A DNA stretch of 39,581 bases from Anoxynatronum sibiricum (GCF_039414295.1 NZ_JBCITM010000027.1:1-39581); one strand, 5' to 3'; numbered from the stretch's first letter, positions 16,066-25,328 are shown. Numbers and translations: made by a program. Notes: generated by a model not told the origin, from the letters alone.

Positions 16066-16347
16066 TTATCTTTTCCGATCTTTCATCTGTTTAATGGGGA
16101 TATTTGCCACAAGTGCAGGTACCATCGTATCATCGGTATCACGCTTGGTTCGTGTCATCCTTATATCGAGTTCATTTTCATCAATAACCATGTAGTCTGA
16201 AATCACTCTGATTAAATCACCTTTAATTGCATCCAGAAAATCTTGAGAACAGTCTGCTCGATCATGGACAAGCACCAACTTCAGTCTTTCCTTGGCAACA
16301 TTTTTGCTTTTTTTGTTTTCACCCATAAAGAACTTGAAAAAATCCAC
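16066..16347 (-). CDS. minE: Cell division topological specificity factor MinE
   Basis: MinE stimulates the MinD ATPase and drives Min oscillation that keeps the FtsZ ring at midcell. The 93-residue protein has an N-terminal membrane and MinD-binding segment (MDFFKFF, then AKERLKLVLVHDRAD) and the dimerisation domain (LIRVISDYMVID). The start is GTG with GGGGGA about seven bases upstream. Bacilli usually lack MinE, so its presence supports a clostridial origin. It follows minD with a 22-base gap. Confidence 0.97.
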   Translation of the reverse strand: MDFFKFFMGENKKSKNVAKERLKLVLVHDRADCSQDFLDAIKGDLIRVISDYMVIDENELDIRMTRTKRDTDDTMVPALVANIPIKQMKDRKR

Positions 16348-16369
16348 AGAGCATCCCCCTTTCTAACAG

Positions 16370-17167
16370 TTATCTGGCAAATCCCAGTATCTTCTTCAGA
16401 CGATGAATGAAATTATCTTGTAGTTCCAAGTCAAGAAAAGGTACATCTTCACCTGAGATGCGTCTTGCTATATTACGAAATGCTTGACCTGCATAAGATT
16501 GTGATCCATCTGCAACCGGTTCGCCACGATTGGTGGAAATAACGATTGCCGGATCATCTGGCACAACACCCAACAGATCAATAGCCAAAATATCTAGCAT
16601 ATCTTCGATATTCATCATATCTCCATTTTTCACCATGTCAATTTTAAGACGGTTGATAATCAGCATCGGATTACGCAATTCAGCAGCTTCCAGTAGTCCT
16701 ATAATACGATCAGCATCTCTCACGGCAGATATTTCCGGTGTTGTAACAACAACTGCACGGTCTGCACCTGCAATGGCGTTCTTAAACCCTTGCTCAATTC
16801 CAGCAGGGCAATCGACTAAAATATAATCAAATATTTCTTTAAGGTCTTCATGAAGCGCAATCATTTGTTCAGGGTTTATGGCATTTTTATCTCTTGTTTG
16901 CGCTGCCGGCAACAAAAATAGGTCTGGATAGCGCTTATCTTTAATCAAAGCCTGCTTTAACCGACAGGTTCCTTCAATTACATCCACCAGGTCATATACA
17001 ATGCGATTCTCCAGTCCAAGCACGACATCCAAATTTCGCAACCCTATGTCAGCATCAATCACTACTACTTTCTTTCCCAACTGGGCTAATCCGGTTCCCA
17101 AATTAGCTGTCGTGGTGGTCTTCCCCACACCACCCTTACCAGATGTAATGACTAACACTTCTCCCAT
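16370..17167 (-). CDS. minD: Septum site-determining ATPase MinD
   Basis: MinD is a ParA/MinD-type ATPase that binds the membrane as an ATP dimer and recruits MinC. The deviant Walker A motif GKGGVGKTT carries the signature Lys at residue 11. Other markers are VIDADIGLRNLD, DYILVDCPAGIEQGF and the C-terminal amphipathic membrane-targeting helix (NFIHRLKKILGFAR). The length is 265 residues. The start is ATG with GGAGGGG upstream, 11 bases after minC. The minC-minD-minE order is complete. Confidence 0.98.
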   Translation of the reverse strand: MGEVLVITSGKGGVGKTTTTANLGTGLAQLGKKVVVIDADIGLRNLDVVLGLENRIVYDLVDVIEGTCRLKQALIKDKRYPDLFLLPAAQTRDKNAINPEQMIALHEDLKEIFDYILVDCPAGIEQGFKNAIAGADRAVVVTTPEISAVRDADRIIGLLEAAELRNPMLIINRLKIDMVKNGDMMNIEDMLDILAIDLLGVVPDDPAIVISTNRGEPVADGSQSYAGQAFRNIARRISGEDVPFLDLELQDNFIHRLKKILGFAR

Positions 17168-17178
17168 TTATTCCCCTC

Positions 17179-17874
17179 CTAATCAATTTCGCGATTTCTT
17201 GACAAAAATGGTTCAACACAGATCACCTGATCTTTTATTCTTGCTATCTCCGGATTCCAAATTTTTTCAGGCACATCATCCGGTGATCGTGTAATCAGTT
17301 GATTAATTCTTAGTTGTGTTGGTTGCAGTATCAATGCTGCCACAAATGCATTCTCCTGTCCGTTTAATCCGGCATGTGCAGTTCCTCTTAAATTTCCCAT
17401 AACGACAATATTGCCGCCGGCATAGATCTCTGCTCCCGGGTTCACATCTCCCAACACAATGACATCACCCTTATGATCCACTTTCTGGCCGGAGCGCATT
17501 GTGCCCTGAACGAATTTCGGATTTTGTTGAGTGCTGTTTTCCAGTAGTGCCAATGCAGCCAACTTGTCTTCTTCATCTGAAACTCCGATTGTTTTACGCG
17601 AAATCTCCCGTTCTTTTTCGTGATTCTTTTGTGCACTGAGGGTCATTTGATAGTCAGATGCCAACCATTTCTCAAGTTCCTGCCGCGTTTCCTCTGATAC
17701 TCCTTCGCATGTGACAGCTGCTAATGTGGCTCCCGTGTAAAAAGCAGGTTTTTCATCAATTTTATGGCGGATCATTTCTTTAATGGTTTCATAGGGTTGA
17801 TTTAAATGAACACGAATGGTTAGACCGTTTCCAGTTCCTTTAAACTCAACTACACCCTCTCCCGTTGGCATCAT
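17179..17874 (-). CDS. minC: Septum site-determining protein MinC
   Basis: MinC inhibits FtsZ polymerisation away from midcell. It has an N-terminal FtsZ-inhibiting domain (about residues 1-100) and a C-terminal beta-helical MinD-binding domain with the signature GDVIVLGDVNPGAEIYAGG and GNIVVMGNLRGTAHAG. I chose ATG at 17872-17874 or the adjacent ATG; the GTG two codons upstream lies inside the AGGAGGTG ribosome site. The gene follows the PBP2 gene after about 100 bases that show no clear terminator or promoter. Confidence 0.95.
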   Translation of the reverse strand: MMPTGEGVVEFKGTGNGLTIRVHLNQPYETIKEMIRHKIDEKPAFYTGATLAAVTCEGVSEETRQELEKWLASDYQMTLSAQKNHEKEREISRKTIGVSDEEDKLAALALLENSTQQNPKFVQGTMRSGQKVDHKGDVIVLGDVNPGAEIYAGGNIVVMGNLRGTAHAGLNGQENAFVAALILQPTQLRINQLITRSPDDVPEKIWNPEIARIKDQVICVEPFLSRNREID

Positions 17875-17975
17875 AAACACCTCCTGGCAACATAAACTGT
17901 CATCACCGCATTCATAACGATGTTTTTCTAAAACATTGCAAAATGTTCATCTATCGTTATCATCTTATCATAATC

Positions 17976-20774
17976 CTATTCTGTCTGAAAACTATTAAAT
18001 GCATTTGAAACATTATGAGTCTCCTGATTCAGTCCAAGATATTCAGCCACAATCTCTCTAAATATGGGTGCACCGTAGCCTCCAGACCCACCCTGGAAAA
18101 CCAACACAGCAATGGCTATTTGAGGATCTTCATAGGGCGCAAACCCGGTAAACCACGAAAAGTTATCATAATCATCCTTGAACTGATCTAGATCACTGTT
18201 TCGAATGGATGGATTCAATAGCTTGATGGCTTCTCTCATGGCGTAGCCTTCGTCTTGGAACAAATAATTGTCTCGGTTTTCACTCATCAGTTGTTGAGTC
18301 AACTCATCGACTTCCAACTCATTCACGCGGAATGCCGACAAATGGGTTTTTAAATAAGCAACCTCATCAGCTGGTGGAATTTTTCCTTCTCTTTGAGCCG
18401 TACCAGTTTTTGCTGCTACCTTAACCGGAAACTGCGTAAAGTAGTTACGGGCGCCACCTGTAATGGTGGCATCATACATTCCTCTTCGAATGTGCGCAAG
18501 GTTGTCGGGGTTGTTCAGCTTCAGTTCTTCCGACAACTGCCTTTCTGTCACCTTCTTCTGCCCAGACTCCTGAGAAATGACTTGTTTGACAATGCTCACC
18601 TGATGACGAATGCCCCCATTTGCTAATGTCGCCATATAATTAGCCATTTGCAAAGGTGTATAAGCATGGCTGCCTTGTCCTATGGCAAAGTTCATGGTAT
18701 CTGCAAGAGACCAATTCGTCTGATTATAATAGCTATATTTAACGAGGTCAGTGATGGCATTAGCTCTTTCTTCCCGAATGCCAGCATCTAATATATGGCG
18801 GTATACCTGATATCTGGGCGGGTTGTCATCTGCAATGGCGACAAGCTGTTCTATGGCTTCACGCAGACCTTCGTCATTCAACTCCACTTTACTTTCATCT
18901 AAATCATCCAGACTCATGATTCGATTCAGATGATTACGCAGCATCGCTTTGACTGTCCGAGCCTTGGTGTCGGGATTGGGTACACCTCCAAAACGCTCTC
19001 TTGGAATCAGGATCTCAATACCCGTAGGATCATCCAAGCCAAATAAATGGGCATAGTTCACCAATGTATCAATATTCATTTCAAAGGGAAGAGCGCGATT
19101 TCTACTATAGTCATAAGCATTTGCGACACTATAAAAATAATAATTGTTTGAAAATGCTATTGCTTCGTACAAGTTTTGGTTTCCCATGGTTTGGCGACTC
19201 TGGTTCCAAAGCCAGTTTCCAAAGGAATGCTCTCCCACTTGAATATAACCCCTGTCCTGTATTCGATAGTCGGGGCTGAGTCCCTGCTCCAGGCCAGCAA
19301 GGCCAACCAGCATCTTATATGTGGAGCCAGGCTGCACTGCAGTGGACATTGCAATGTTCATTAGCGGGCGTGGAGCCAATGGATCTCTCGGATTATCAGG
19401 CATTAAACTATTCCAGTTTTCACTACTGATGCCCGTAACAAAAAGGTTTGGATCGTAAGCCGGGTAACTGGCCATCGCCAGAACTTCACCTGTTTTCACG
19501 TCGGTTACAACAACTGCTCCTGCATTTGCGTTTCGTCGGGGTCCTTGTGTGCCAACCAAACGATTGCTTCCCCACTGTGTATCGTAACTGCCACCCTCCT
19601 GAATGGTCAACAATACATCTTTTAATATTTGTTCAACTTTTTTTTGAAACTCAATATCGATCGTCAAAAATACCGTCTCGCCAGGGATGGGTTCTTCTTT
19701 TTCAAGAATTCTTACCAGGCGACCTTTAGAATCAACAACCACTCTTTGAGATCCATCAATTCCCTTTAAAGAAGATTCATAACTGTGTTCAATCCCAGTT
19801 TTACCAATTATATCACTCGGAAGGTATCCATGCTCATTAATGTAGTATTCAATTTCATTTTGCTGTGAAATTTTTCCAAGATTACCTAAAATATGAGCAG
19901 CGGATACATTTTCTGGATAGGTACGCACTGGCTCGACTACAATACTAACACCGGGTAAATCAAAAATCATTTCCTCAACCATTGTCACTGACTGTTGAGA
20001 AATGTCCTGTGCAATTTTAACTGGTTGATATTGCATGAATCCCGGAAGTTGAGTGTCAATCTGTTCCCGCATTGCCATTAATTTTCGAGCATCATCATCT
20101 GAAAGTGATTCAGGAATACGAAAACGTTCATTTCTCAGCCAAAAAAATGCCTCATCAGCTCGATGGTGCTCTTCTGGAATGAAAAACTTCTGAAGCCACT
20201 GATCCTTTTGCATTTCCTGCGTGAATTTCCATGTTCGAATTGAAATGGGAATTGTCAGTTCTGGAATAGCTAAAAGCTGCTGTTGTATCATGGCTGGATC
20301 AGTTTCATCTATCTCATAGCGTATTCGCAAAAGATCAAACGCTTCTTTTGCCTGATACCACTGGGGAATATCATAGTCATTCTTCCATTTCTCTATTTCT
20401 TGATCAAAAGTGTAGAAAAATCGATGGCCATTGTGTTTAATAGGAAACTCATCAAGATAACTGTCACCATTTTTCTCTAATATGCGAATTAACTGGGCGC
20501 TTATTTCGTTAATCTGATCGTCTACCAGTTCATTTTTGGATATTTCCACTGCAAAGCTTGGACGATTACCAGCCAGTAAACGCCCATACCTGTCGCGAAT
20601 CTCTCCTCTCGGTGCACTTATAGTAATACTCTTGACGATTCTGTTTTCTGCATACTCTCGATGCCCTTCTCCTTCTGCAATCATCAGGCTGGCCAATCGA
20701 AAAATGATCACTAAAAAAAATAAAACAAACATAATGAAAATGACAACGAAACGTCTGTTGAATTTGTTGAACAT
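17976..20774 (-). CDS. mrdA: Penicillin-binding protein 2, elongasome class B transpeptidase
   Basis: PBP2 cross-links peptidoglycan during cell elongation together with the Mre proteins encoded next to it. It has an N-terminal membrane anchor (about residues 9-30), a dimerisation and linker region (SAPRGEIRDRYGRLLAGN onward), and a transpeptidase domain with STYK (Ser484), SNN and KTGT (Lys789). At 932 residues it is much longer than proteobacterial PBP2 (about 630), with an added stretch between the SNN and KTG motifs (about residues 600-700), as in other clostridial versions. I chose ATG at 20772-20774 (MFNKF) with GAGGTG six bases upstream, over a GTG three codons earlier. Confidence 0.93.
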   Translation of the reverse strand: MFNKFNRRFVVIFIMFVLFFLVIIFRLASLMIAEGEGHREYAENRIVKSITISAPRGEIRDRYGRLLAGNRPSFAVEISKNELVDDQINEISAQLIRILEKNGDSYLDEFPIKHNGHRFFYTFDQEIEKWKNDYDIPQWYQAKEAFDLLRIRYEIDETDPAMIQQQLLAIPELTIPISIRTWKFTQEMQKDQWLQKFFIPEEHHRADEAFFWLRNERFRIPESLSDDDARKLMAMREQIDTQLPGFMQYQPVKIAQDISQQSVTMVEEMIFDLPGVSIVVEPVRTYPENVSAAHILGNLGKISQQNEIEYYINEHGYLPSDIIGKTGIEHSYESSLKGIDGSQRVVVDSKGRLVRILEKEEPIPGETVFLTIDIEFQKKVEQILKDVLLTIQEGGSYDTQWGSNRLVGTQGPRRNANAGAVVVTDVKTGEVLAMASYPAYDPNLFVTGISSENWNSLMPDNPRDPLAPRPLMNIAMSTAVQPGSTYKMLVGLAGLEQGLSPDYRIQDRGYIQVGEHSFGNWLWNQSRQTMGNQNLYEAIAFSNNYYFYSVANAYDYSRNRALPFEMNIDTLVNYAHLFGLDDPTGIEILIPRERFGGVPNPDTKARTVKAMLRNHLNRIMSLDDLDESKVELNDEGLREAIEQLVAIADDNPPRYQVYRHILDAGIREERANAITDLVKYSYYNQTNWSLADTMNFAIGQGSHAYTPLQMANYMATLANGGIRHQVSIVKQVISQESGQKKVTERQLSEELKLNNPDNLAHIRRGMYDATITGGARNYFTQFPVKVAAKTGTAQREGKIPPADEVAYLKTHLSAFRVNELEVDELTQQLMSENRDNYLFQDEGYAMREAIKLLNPSIRNSDLDQFKDDYDNFSWFTGFAPYEDPQIAIAVLVFQGGSGGYGAPIFREIVAEYLGLNQETHNVSNAFNSFQTE

Positions 20775-20784
20775 TGGTTTCACC

Positions 20785-21282
20785 TCAGTATTGCTTCTTC
20801 ATCCCATGACACTGCAATAGCTTGCGAACAAATGCATAGACAGGAACTGTCATGATTAATTGATAGAGGAACTGAATCATCCAAACCTGATGAATCGCAT
20901 ATAGAAGGTCGACCTGATAACCTAACAAAAAGACAAAAAGCAGGTAAATGCTTTCATGGAATAGCGTCGCCAACATGACTAAAATCAGTGGGGTAGTCAC
21001 ATGTTCAGCAAATATCTTCCGATTGTAGTGAGCAACAAAGTAGCCAGTAAGCATAAAGCTGATAGCACTGACTCCAATGATACGACCGACCACAATATCC
21101 TTTGTTAAGCCTGCAAGCAAGCCGATCAGTCCGGCATTGCCTTCTTCTTCATACAAAGCATAACTGATGACCAGAATCAATGTCAGATTTGGTACAACAC
21201 CTTTGATTGATAAAAATGGAAAAAGTGCTGATTCAGCAATGATGGACAGCAGAACAGTAAGGGCAATCACATATTTTTGCAT
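20785..21282 (-). CDS. mreD: Rod shape-determining protein MreD
   Basis: MreD is an integral membrane component of the elongation machinery. The 165-residue protein is strongly hydrophobic with about five membrane segments (for example YVIALTVLLSIIAESALF and LTLILVISYALY) and the MreD-type GLLAGLTKDIVVG motif. It sits between mreC and the PBP2 gene, with gaps of about 10 bases on both sides, the classical order. The ATG start has GAGG upstream. Confidence 0.93.
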   Translation of the reverse strand: MQKYVIALTVLLSIIAESALFPFLSIKGVVPNLTLILVISYALYEEEGNAGLIGLLAGLTKDIVVGRIIGVSAISFMLTGYFVAHYNRKIFAEHVTTPLILVMLATLFHESIYLLFVFLLGYQVDLLYAIHQVWMIQFLYQLIMTVPVYAFVRKLLQCHGMKKQY

Positions 21283-21291
21283 ATCTGGCCT

Positions 21292-22152
21292 CTATTCATC
21301 AATGGTTCGCGGACTGATAACAAGTACTTTATCCAGTCGATTAAAGTTAACAGCCGGCTCAACATTCACACTTTTAAGCAACAAATCCGGTGTTCTGTCA
21401 ATGGTTGTCACTTCACCAATAAGAATACCTTTTGGGTACAAACCAATTCCTGACGTAATCAATTGATCTCCCACAACCACTTCAGCATCTGGGTCAAATA
21501 GATATCCTGATAACTCATTGGTAACGCTTCCAGAAATAATTCCCTGAAGCGAACCATCGCGCAACACCTGAAAACTGACAGAACTGCTATTATCTATGAT
21601 AGCAATCACTTTAGACCAAAAATGACCAGTTTCATAGACGCGTCCCACCAAACCTCCAGAGCCAATAACAACACTGTCTTTTTCAACGCCTTGTTGTGAA
21701 CCCGCATCGATTGTGAACATTTCAAACCAGTTCCCAGGATTTTTTGCAATCACATTGGCTGTAACCGGGAAGAAATCATCATGTCGATCTATACTGTTTA
21801 GTGTTCTTTGCAGCTGTCGCAGTTCCGATAATTCTTCCTGAGTAAGTTGAAGCTCAATAAGCTGATGCTGCAAGGACTCATTAACAGATCTCAATTGATT
21901 GTTTTCATCTTTAATATCCGAAGAACGAATGAGAGTAACCAGACTTTCCTCCACCTGAGACATGCTTTTTGAAATCACACGCTGTATAGGTAAAAACACA
22001 TTTCCCAAGCCTCGCTCAAGAATGAATATTTGCTCCCTTTGATGGGATGTGAAACCAATTATCATAATCAAGACAATCACAAGGATGGTCAGAATAATCG
22101 GCACATGGTTTTTGTCGTTCAAGTTGATCAATTCATTCACCATCTTTAACAT
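21292..22152 (-). CDS. mreC: Rod shape-determining protein MreC
   Basis: MreC is the periplasmic/external-face scaffold of the elongasome that activates PBP2. The protein has an N-terminal membrane segment (about residues 19-36), a coiled-coil region (about 70-115; DENNQLRSVNESLQHQ), and the beta-domain with VIAKNPGNWFEMFTIDAG, GSGGLVGRVYE and GIGLYPKGILIGEV. The length of 286 residues is normal. Its start has little ribosome-site complementarity. The actin homologue mreB, usually the next gene upstream, is not present here: radC ends 32 bases before this start. Confidence 0.96.
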   Translation of the reverse strand: MLKMVNELINLNDKNHVPIILTILVIVLIMIIGFTSHQREQIFILERGLGNVFLPIQRVISKSMSQVEESLVTLIRSSDIKDENNQLRSVNESLQHQLIELQLTQEELSELRQLQRTLNSIDRHDDFFPVTANVIAKNPGNWFEMFTIDAGSQQGVEKDSVVIGSGGLVGRVYETGHFWSKVIAIIDNSSSVSFQVLRDGSLQGIISGSVTNELSGYLFDPDAEVVVGDQLITSGIGLYPKGILIGEVTTIDRTPDLLLKSVNVEPAVNFNRLDKVLVISPRTIDE

Positions 22153-22184
22153 ATACTCAATACTTGGGTTTTATGAAACTGCAT

Positions 22185-22895
22185 CTATTGAAAAGAGCAA
22201 GCATCCAGTTCTCGCAGGCTTACACACACATTATCACCAATAATGACATGATCGATGACTGAGATGCCCAGGAGTTTTCCTGCTTCAATAAGTCTATTGG
22301 TGATTTGTATATCTTCTTTGCTGGGTGAAGGATCTCCGCTGGGATGATTGTGAACTAATGCGATAGCTGCACAACTGTTCTTTATCGCCGGCAAAAAAAC
22401 TTCCCTCGGATGAACAATGGAAGCGTTCAGGCTGCCCACTGAAATTTCTTCGATTTTTAATACTTCATGCTTTGTATTTAGCAGTAAAATACAAAACTTT
22501 TCCTTTTGAAGAAAACGCAAATCGTCCATCAGTAATCTGGAAATATCTTCTGGGCTTTTTATTTTATATCGTTGATTTTGTTCTCTTAATGAAATGCGTT
22601 TACCAAGTTCAACAGCCGCCATGATCTGACAAGCTTTTGCAGTCCCAATCCCCTTTATTTCACACAACTCGTTAATAGTTGTATTTCTTAGGAATGCGAT
22701 CCCTTCATTCGGGTGATGACACAATATCCTGCGGCCCAGTTCAACAGCACTGACATCCTGAGTTCCACTGCTTAGAATTATCCCCAGCAACTCAGGATTA
22801 GACAGCACGTGGGCACCAGCGCTTTGCATGCGTTCACGCGGTCGCTCAGAAGCAGGCATTTTCTTGATGGTTGTTTGATATTTTTCCAGTGTCAT
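22185..22895 (-). CDS. radC: RadC family JAB-domain protein
   Basis: RadC proteins have an N-terminal HhH-like region and a C-terminal JAMM/MPN metalloprotease-like domain; the original DNA-repair assignment is doubtful and the function is unresolved. Visible motifs are MPASERPRERM, LLGIILSSGT, an HhH (EIKGIGTAKACQI), and the JAMM metal site HNHPSGDPSPSKED with preceding Glu and Ser residues (VGSLNASIVHPREVF). The length is 236 residues. The ATG starts three bases after GGAGGCGG, which is close. It lies just upstream of mreC, as in many Firmicutes, but with mreB missing in between. Confidence 0.95.
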   Translation of the reverse strand: MTLEKYQTTIKKMPASERPRERMQSAGAHVLSNPELLGIILSSGTQDVSAVELGRRILCHHPNEGIAFLRNTTINELCEIKGIGTAKACQIMAAVELGKRISLREQNQRYKIKSPEDISRLLMDDLRFLQKEKFCILLLNTKHEVLKIEEISVGSLNASIVHPREVFLPAIKNSCAAIALVHNHPSGDPSPSKEDIQITNRLIEAGKLLGISVIDHVIIGDNVCVSLRELDACSFQ

Positions 22896-22937
22896 CCGCC
22901 TCCAGATGATAAGAAATAAGATTATGCTTTTTCTCTT

Positions 22938-23186
22938 CTAAAGCTTTTTGAATATCAGTACAGCGATAATCACACCCAGTAATCCAGCAAGATTCAGGTC
23001 AATCAAAAAACTTAACTGAAAGGAAATAATGCTTAAATCAATGCCAAACTCCTTGATCCCCAGCGGACCTGGTCCATAGCTGAGCAGTGGTATAAATCTT
23101 GAAAGCACCGCTCCCAACAGGCTGCCTATTAAAACACCGGTAACCAGCATAAAAAGAAGTACTCCCATATTTTTGCTGCGATGCAT
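22938..23186 (-). CDS. DUF4321 small membrane protein
   Basis: A short protein of 82 residues has two membrane segments (about residues 6-28 and 60-80) and the DUF4321-like central motif PLLSYGPGPLGIKEFGIDLSI. The function is unknown; members typically lie beside radC, mre or maf genes. I chose ATG at 23184-23186, 11 bases after AGGAGG; a TTG nine codons upstream is in frame but would place the ribosome site inside the gene. Confidence 0.8.
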   Translation of the reverse strand: MHRSKNMGVLLFMLVTGVLIGSLLGAVLSRFIPLLSYGPGPLGIKEFGIDLSIISFQLSFLIDLNLAGLLGVIIAVLIFKKL

Positions 23187-23220
23187 GTTCTCTGGCACCT
23201 CCTGTCTTTTCAAAAATCTA

Positions 23221-23760
23221 TTATGTCAGTGAGTATGTGATATTGGTGAAGCGATGTTTGACTTTTTGCAAAACAAAGTAGGCCGTCAAACCAATGAAAA
23301 TGCCTGTAAAAATGCTTGCAAACATCATGAATGGCAAATAAACAAATATGCGAACATTTTGAATCATCACTCCTGCAACACTTAATTGTGCCACATTGTG
23401 CCCCAGAGCTCCCAATACACTGACGCCTACAAGACTTAAAAATCGTTGTAAAAAGTGAAGGGCTGCCCACATAAGAAGTGTACTGAAAAGCGCTCCAGCT
23501 AAGCCATACATCATTGAAGTGACTGCACCAGTGAGCATTCCAGCCATAAAGACACGCATCAAATTGACAGAAAGGGCAAAACGAAGCCCAAAAAGAACCA
23601 ACGCCAGTAGGCCAATAATGTTTGCCAAACCAATTTTGGCACCAGGCACAATCCCCATAAATGGGTTAGGGATAAATCCTTCAATAATATGCAGTGCCAA
23701 TCCCAAAGACGTTAATATCCCAAAATATACAATTTGTTTCGTTGAGTTCAATGTTATCAC
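23221..23760 (-). CDS. Gx transporter family membrane protein (heptaprenyl diphosphate synthase component I-like)
   Basis: The 179-residue polytopic membrane protein has six or so hydrophobic segments and the family motifs PNPFMGIVPGAKIGLAN and GLRFALSVNLMRVFMAG. Annotated as heptaprenyl diphosphate synthase component I or Gx transporter, it resembles ECF S components. In many Clostridia it lies near rnf or FMN-transferase genes; here it is next to rnf but behind a terminator, heading the radC-mre-min operon. The longest frame starts with GTG at 23758-23760 with only an AAGAAG-like site; a TTG three codons later is possible. The substrate is unknown. Confidence 0.85.
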   Translation of the reverse strand: MITLNSTKQIVYFGILTSLGLALHIIEGFIPNPFMGIVPGAKIGLANIIGLLALVLFGLRFALSVNLMRVFMAGMLTGAVTSMMYGLAGALFSTLLMWAALHFLQRFLSLVGVSVLGALGHNVAQLSVAGVMIQNVRIFVYLPFMMFASIFTGIFIGLTAYFVLQKVKHRFTNITYSLT

Positions 23761-23785
23761 TTCTTTCGCTTCTTAATCCATAAAA

Positions 23786-23814
23786 AGTGTAACATTTAAA
23801 GAGAAGCATGGCAA
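23786..23814 (-). promoter_or_regulatory. Promoter for the Gx transporter-radC-mre-min operon
   Basis: On the minus strand TTGCCA (23814-23809, five of six consensus bases) and TACACT (23791-23786) are spaced by 17 bases, with a TGT extended -10 element. It lies between the rnf terminator and the Gx transporter start, leaving a leader of about 20-25 bases. Confidence 0.65.
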
Positions 23815-23832
23815 GTTAAATACACCAATGCC

Positions 23833-23876
23833 ATAAAAACAGAGCCGCCCTGAGGATTACTCGTGCGGCTCTGTTT
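23833..23876 (-). terminator. Strong terminator of the rnf operon
   Basis: A 12-bp perfect stem (AAACAGAGCCGC / GCGGCTCTGTTT) with a 16-base loop lies 11 bases after the rnfB stop. On the minus strand the stem is followed by TTTTTAT. Confidence 0.93.
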
Positions 23877-23887
23877 ATTTTGGGATA

Positions 23888-24718
23888 TTAGCTAACAGCC
23901 GTCTCTTCAGTTGTTCTTTTCACTTTTCCTTCAATTGCCTTCGTGGGACACTTGTCCACACAGATATAGCAATTGGTGCACTTCTCGTAGTTAATGAAGG
24001 CAAGATTGCTTTCGAAATCAATAGCACCTTCAGGACATGCCTTCACACAAATCTGACACCCAATACATCCGACACTACATTTTTGCCTGACTAACTTCCC
24101 AGAATCATTACTGTTGCAAGTAATTACCACTTCCTGTTGGAATGGTATCATGACAATAACATTTTTTGGACAAGCTTCTACGCACTTCAAGCATCCAGTA
24201 CATTTTTCCGGAATTATTCTAGCAAGATGGTCTTCAGTCATTTCGATGGCTCCAAATGGACAAATGTTCTTGCATGTTTCAAGTCCCAGGCAACCAAACC
24301 TACAGGATTTACTGCCTCCACTGACCAGATTTGCTGCTACGCAATCAGTGATGCCGTTGTAGATAAACTTCTCTTTACAAGCTTCACTGCCACCATTGCA
24401 GATAACCTTGGCTACCTGTCTGGCACTACCAGTCACTTCCACACCCATTACCTCTGCAAGTTTCTGAGCAAGTTCCGGTCCGCCAACAGGACACCCATCC
24501 ACTGCTGCTTCCCCAGACGAAACAAGCTTGGCAAAACTATCGCATCCTGGAACACCACAACCGCCACAATTGGCACCTGGCAGCAACTCTCGAATTGTTG
24601 TCACTTTCGGATCTACGTCCACCTTGAATTTTTGAGATGCATATGCTAATCCGGCACCAAATACCAAGCCGAGCCCACCCAGACTGGCTACCGGATACAG
24701 AATTCCTTCAATATTCAT
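23888..24718 (-). CDS. rnfB: Rnf complex subunit B, multi-cluster ferredoxin protein
   Basis: RnfB accepts electrons from reduced ferredoxin for the Rnf complex. It has an N-terminal membrane helix (about residues 7-27), the [4Fe-4S] motif NCGGCGVPGCDSF followed by GCPVGG, and a ferredoxin region with several Cx2Cx2CxxxC motifs (CTGCLKCVEACP, CIGCQICVKACP, CTNCYICVDKCP) and a divergent CKNICPFGA. I chose the ATG at 24716-24718; a GTG three codons upstream overlaps the ribosome site. As last gene of rnfCDGEAB it is followed by the operon terminator. At 276 residues it lies within the clostridial size range. Confidence 0.97.
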   Translation of the reverse strand: MNIEGILYPVASLGGLGLVFGAGLAYASQKFKVDVDPKVTTIRELLPGANCGGCGVPGCDSFAKLVSSGEAAVDGCPVGGPELAQKLAEVMGVEVTGSARQVAKVICNGGSEACKEKFIYNGITDCVAANLVSGGSKSCRFGCLGLETCKNICPFGAIEMTEDHLARIIPEKCTGCLKCVEACPKNVIVMIPFQQEVVITCNSNDSGKLVRQKCSVGCIGCQICVKACPEGAIDFESNLAFINYEKCTNCYICVDKCPTKAIEGKVKRTTEETAVS

Positions 24719-24733
24719 TTCCTCCACTCTCCT

Positions 24734-25315
24734 TTAGACCAAGCCCATAAAGCCCATAAATGCCAAAGACATGAGGCTTGCTGTAATTAAAGCAATTGGA
24801 AAACCTTTAAAAGCCAGCGGCAAATCAGAAAGTTCCATGCGTTCCCGAATAGCTGCAAAAAGAACGATCGCCAAGGTAAAACCTATGGCTGCACCAATGG
24901 CGTGAATAATCAGTTCGACCAAATTATAATCATTTTGAATGTTGAGGAGTGTCAAGCCAAGTACTGCACAGTTAGTGGTAATTAATGGCAAATATACACC
25001 CAGCGATTGATATAATGAGTAACTGGTTTTCTGAATGACCATTTCAACAAGCTGAACCAGAGAGGCGATCACAAGAATAAATACAATCGTCTGCATATAT
25101 TCAATTCTCAACTTATCAAGTATAAATCTTTGTGCTACATATGTGATAATCGAAGCCATTGCCATCACAAAGGTAACCGCCATTCCCATACCCATTGCTG
25201 TTTCCACCTGTTTGGATACACCTAAAAAAGGACAGATGCCAAGAAATCGTGAAAGTACAAAATTATTGACAAAAATGGCACTGACGAGAATGATAAAGAT
25301 CGATGAGCCAGACAT
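24734..25315 (-). CDS. rnfA: Rnf complex membrane subunit A
   Basis: RnfA is one of two related integral membrane subunits that bind an intramembrane iron-sulfur cluster and form the ion path. The protein has six membrane segments; the cluster-binding cysteines are in RFLGICPFLGVSKQ and LITTNCAVLGLTL, matching the related motifs in rnfE. The length is 193 residues. I chose ATG at 25313-25315 after AAGGAGGTG; the GTG inside that site is rejected. The site follows the rnfE stop almost directly. Confidence 0.97.
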   Translation of the reverse strand: MSGSSIFIILVSAIFVNNFVLSRFLGICPFLGVSKQVETAMGMGMAVTFVMAMASIITYVAQRFILDKLRIEYMQTIVFILVIASLVQLVEMVIQKTSYSLYQSLGVYLPLITTNCAVLGLTLLNIQNDYNLVELIIHAIGAAIGFTLAIVLFAAIRERMELSDLPLAFKGFPIALITASLMSLAFMGFMGLV

Positions 25316-25328
25316 AGTAGGCACCTCC

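Noticed and set aside
23210..23470. Open frame of 86 codons on the minus strand inside the Gx transporter gene
   Set aside because: Cysteine- and histidine-rich out-of-frame reading of a membrane protein gene, with no ribosome site; a shadow.
24137..24649. Long plus-strand frame of 170 codons opposite rnfB
   Set aside because: It mirrors the cysteine-rich ferredoxin coding sequence on the other strand and lacks a ribosome site or recognisable domain.
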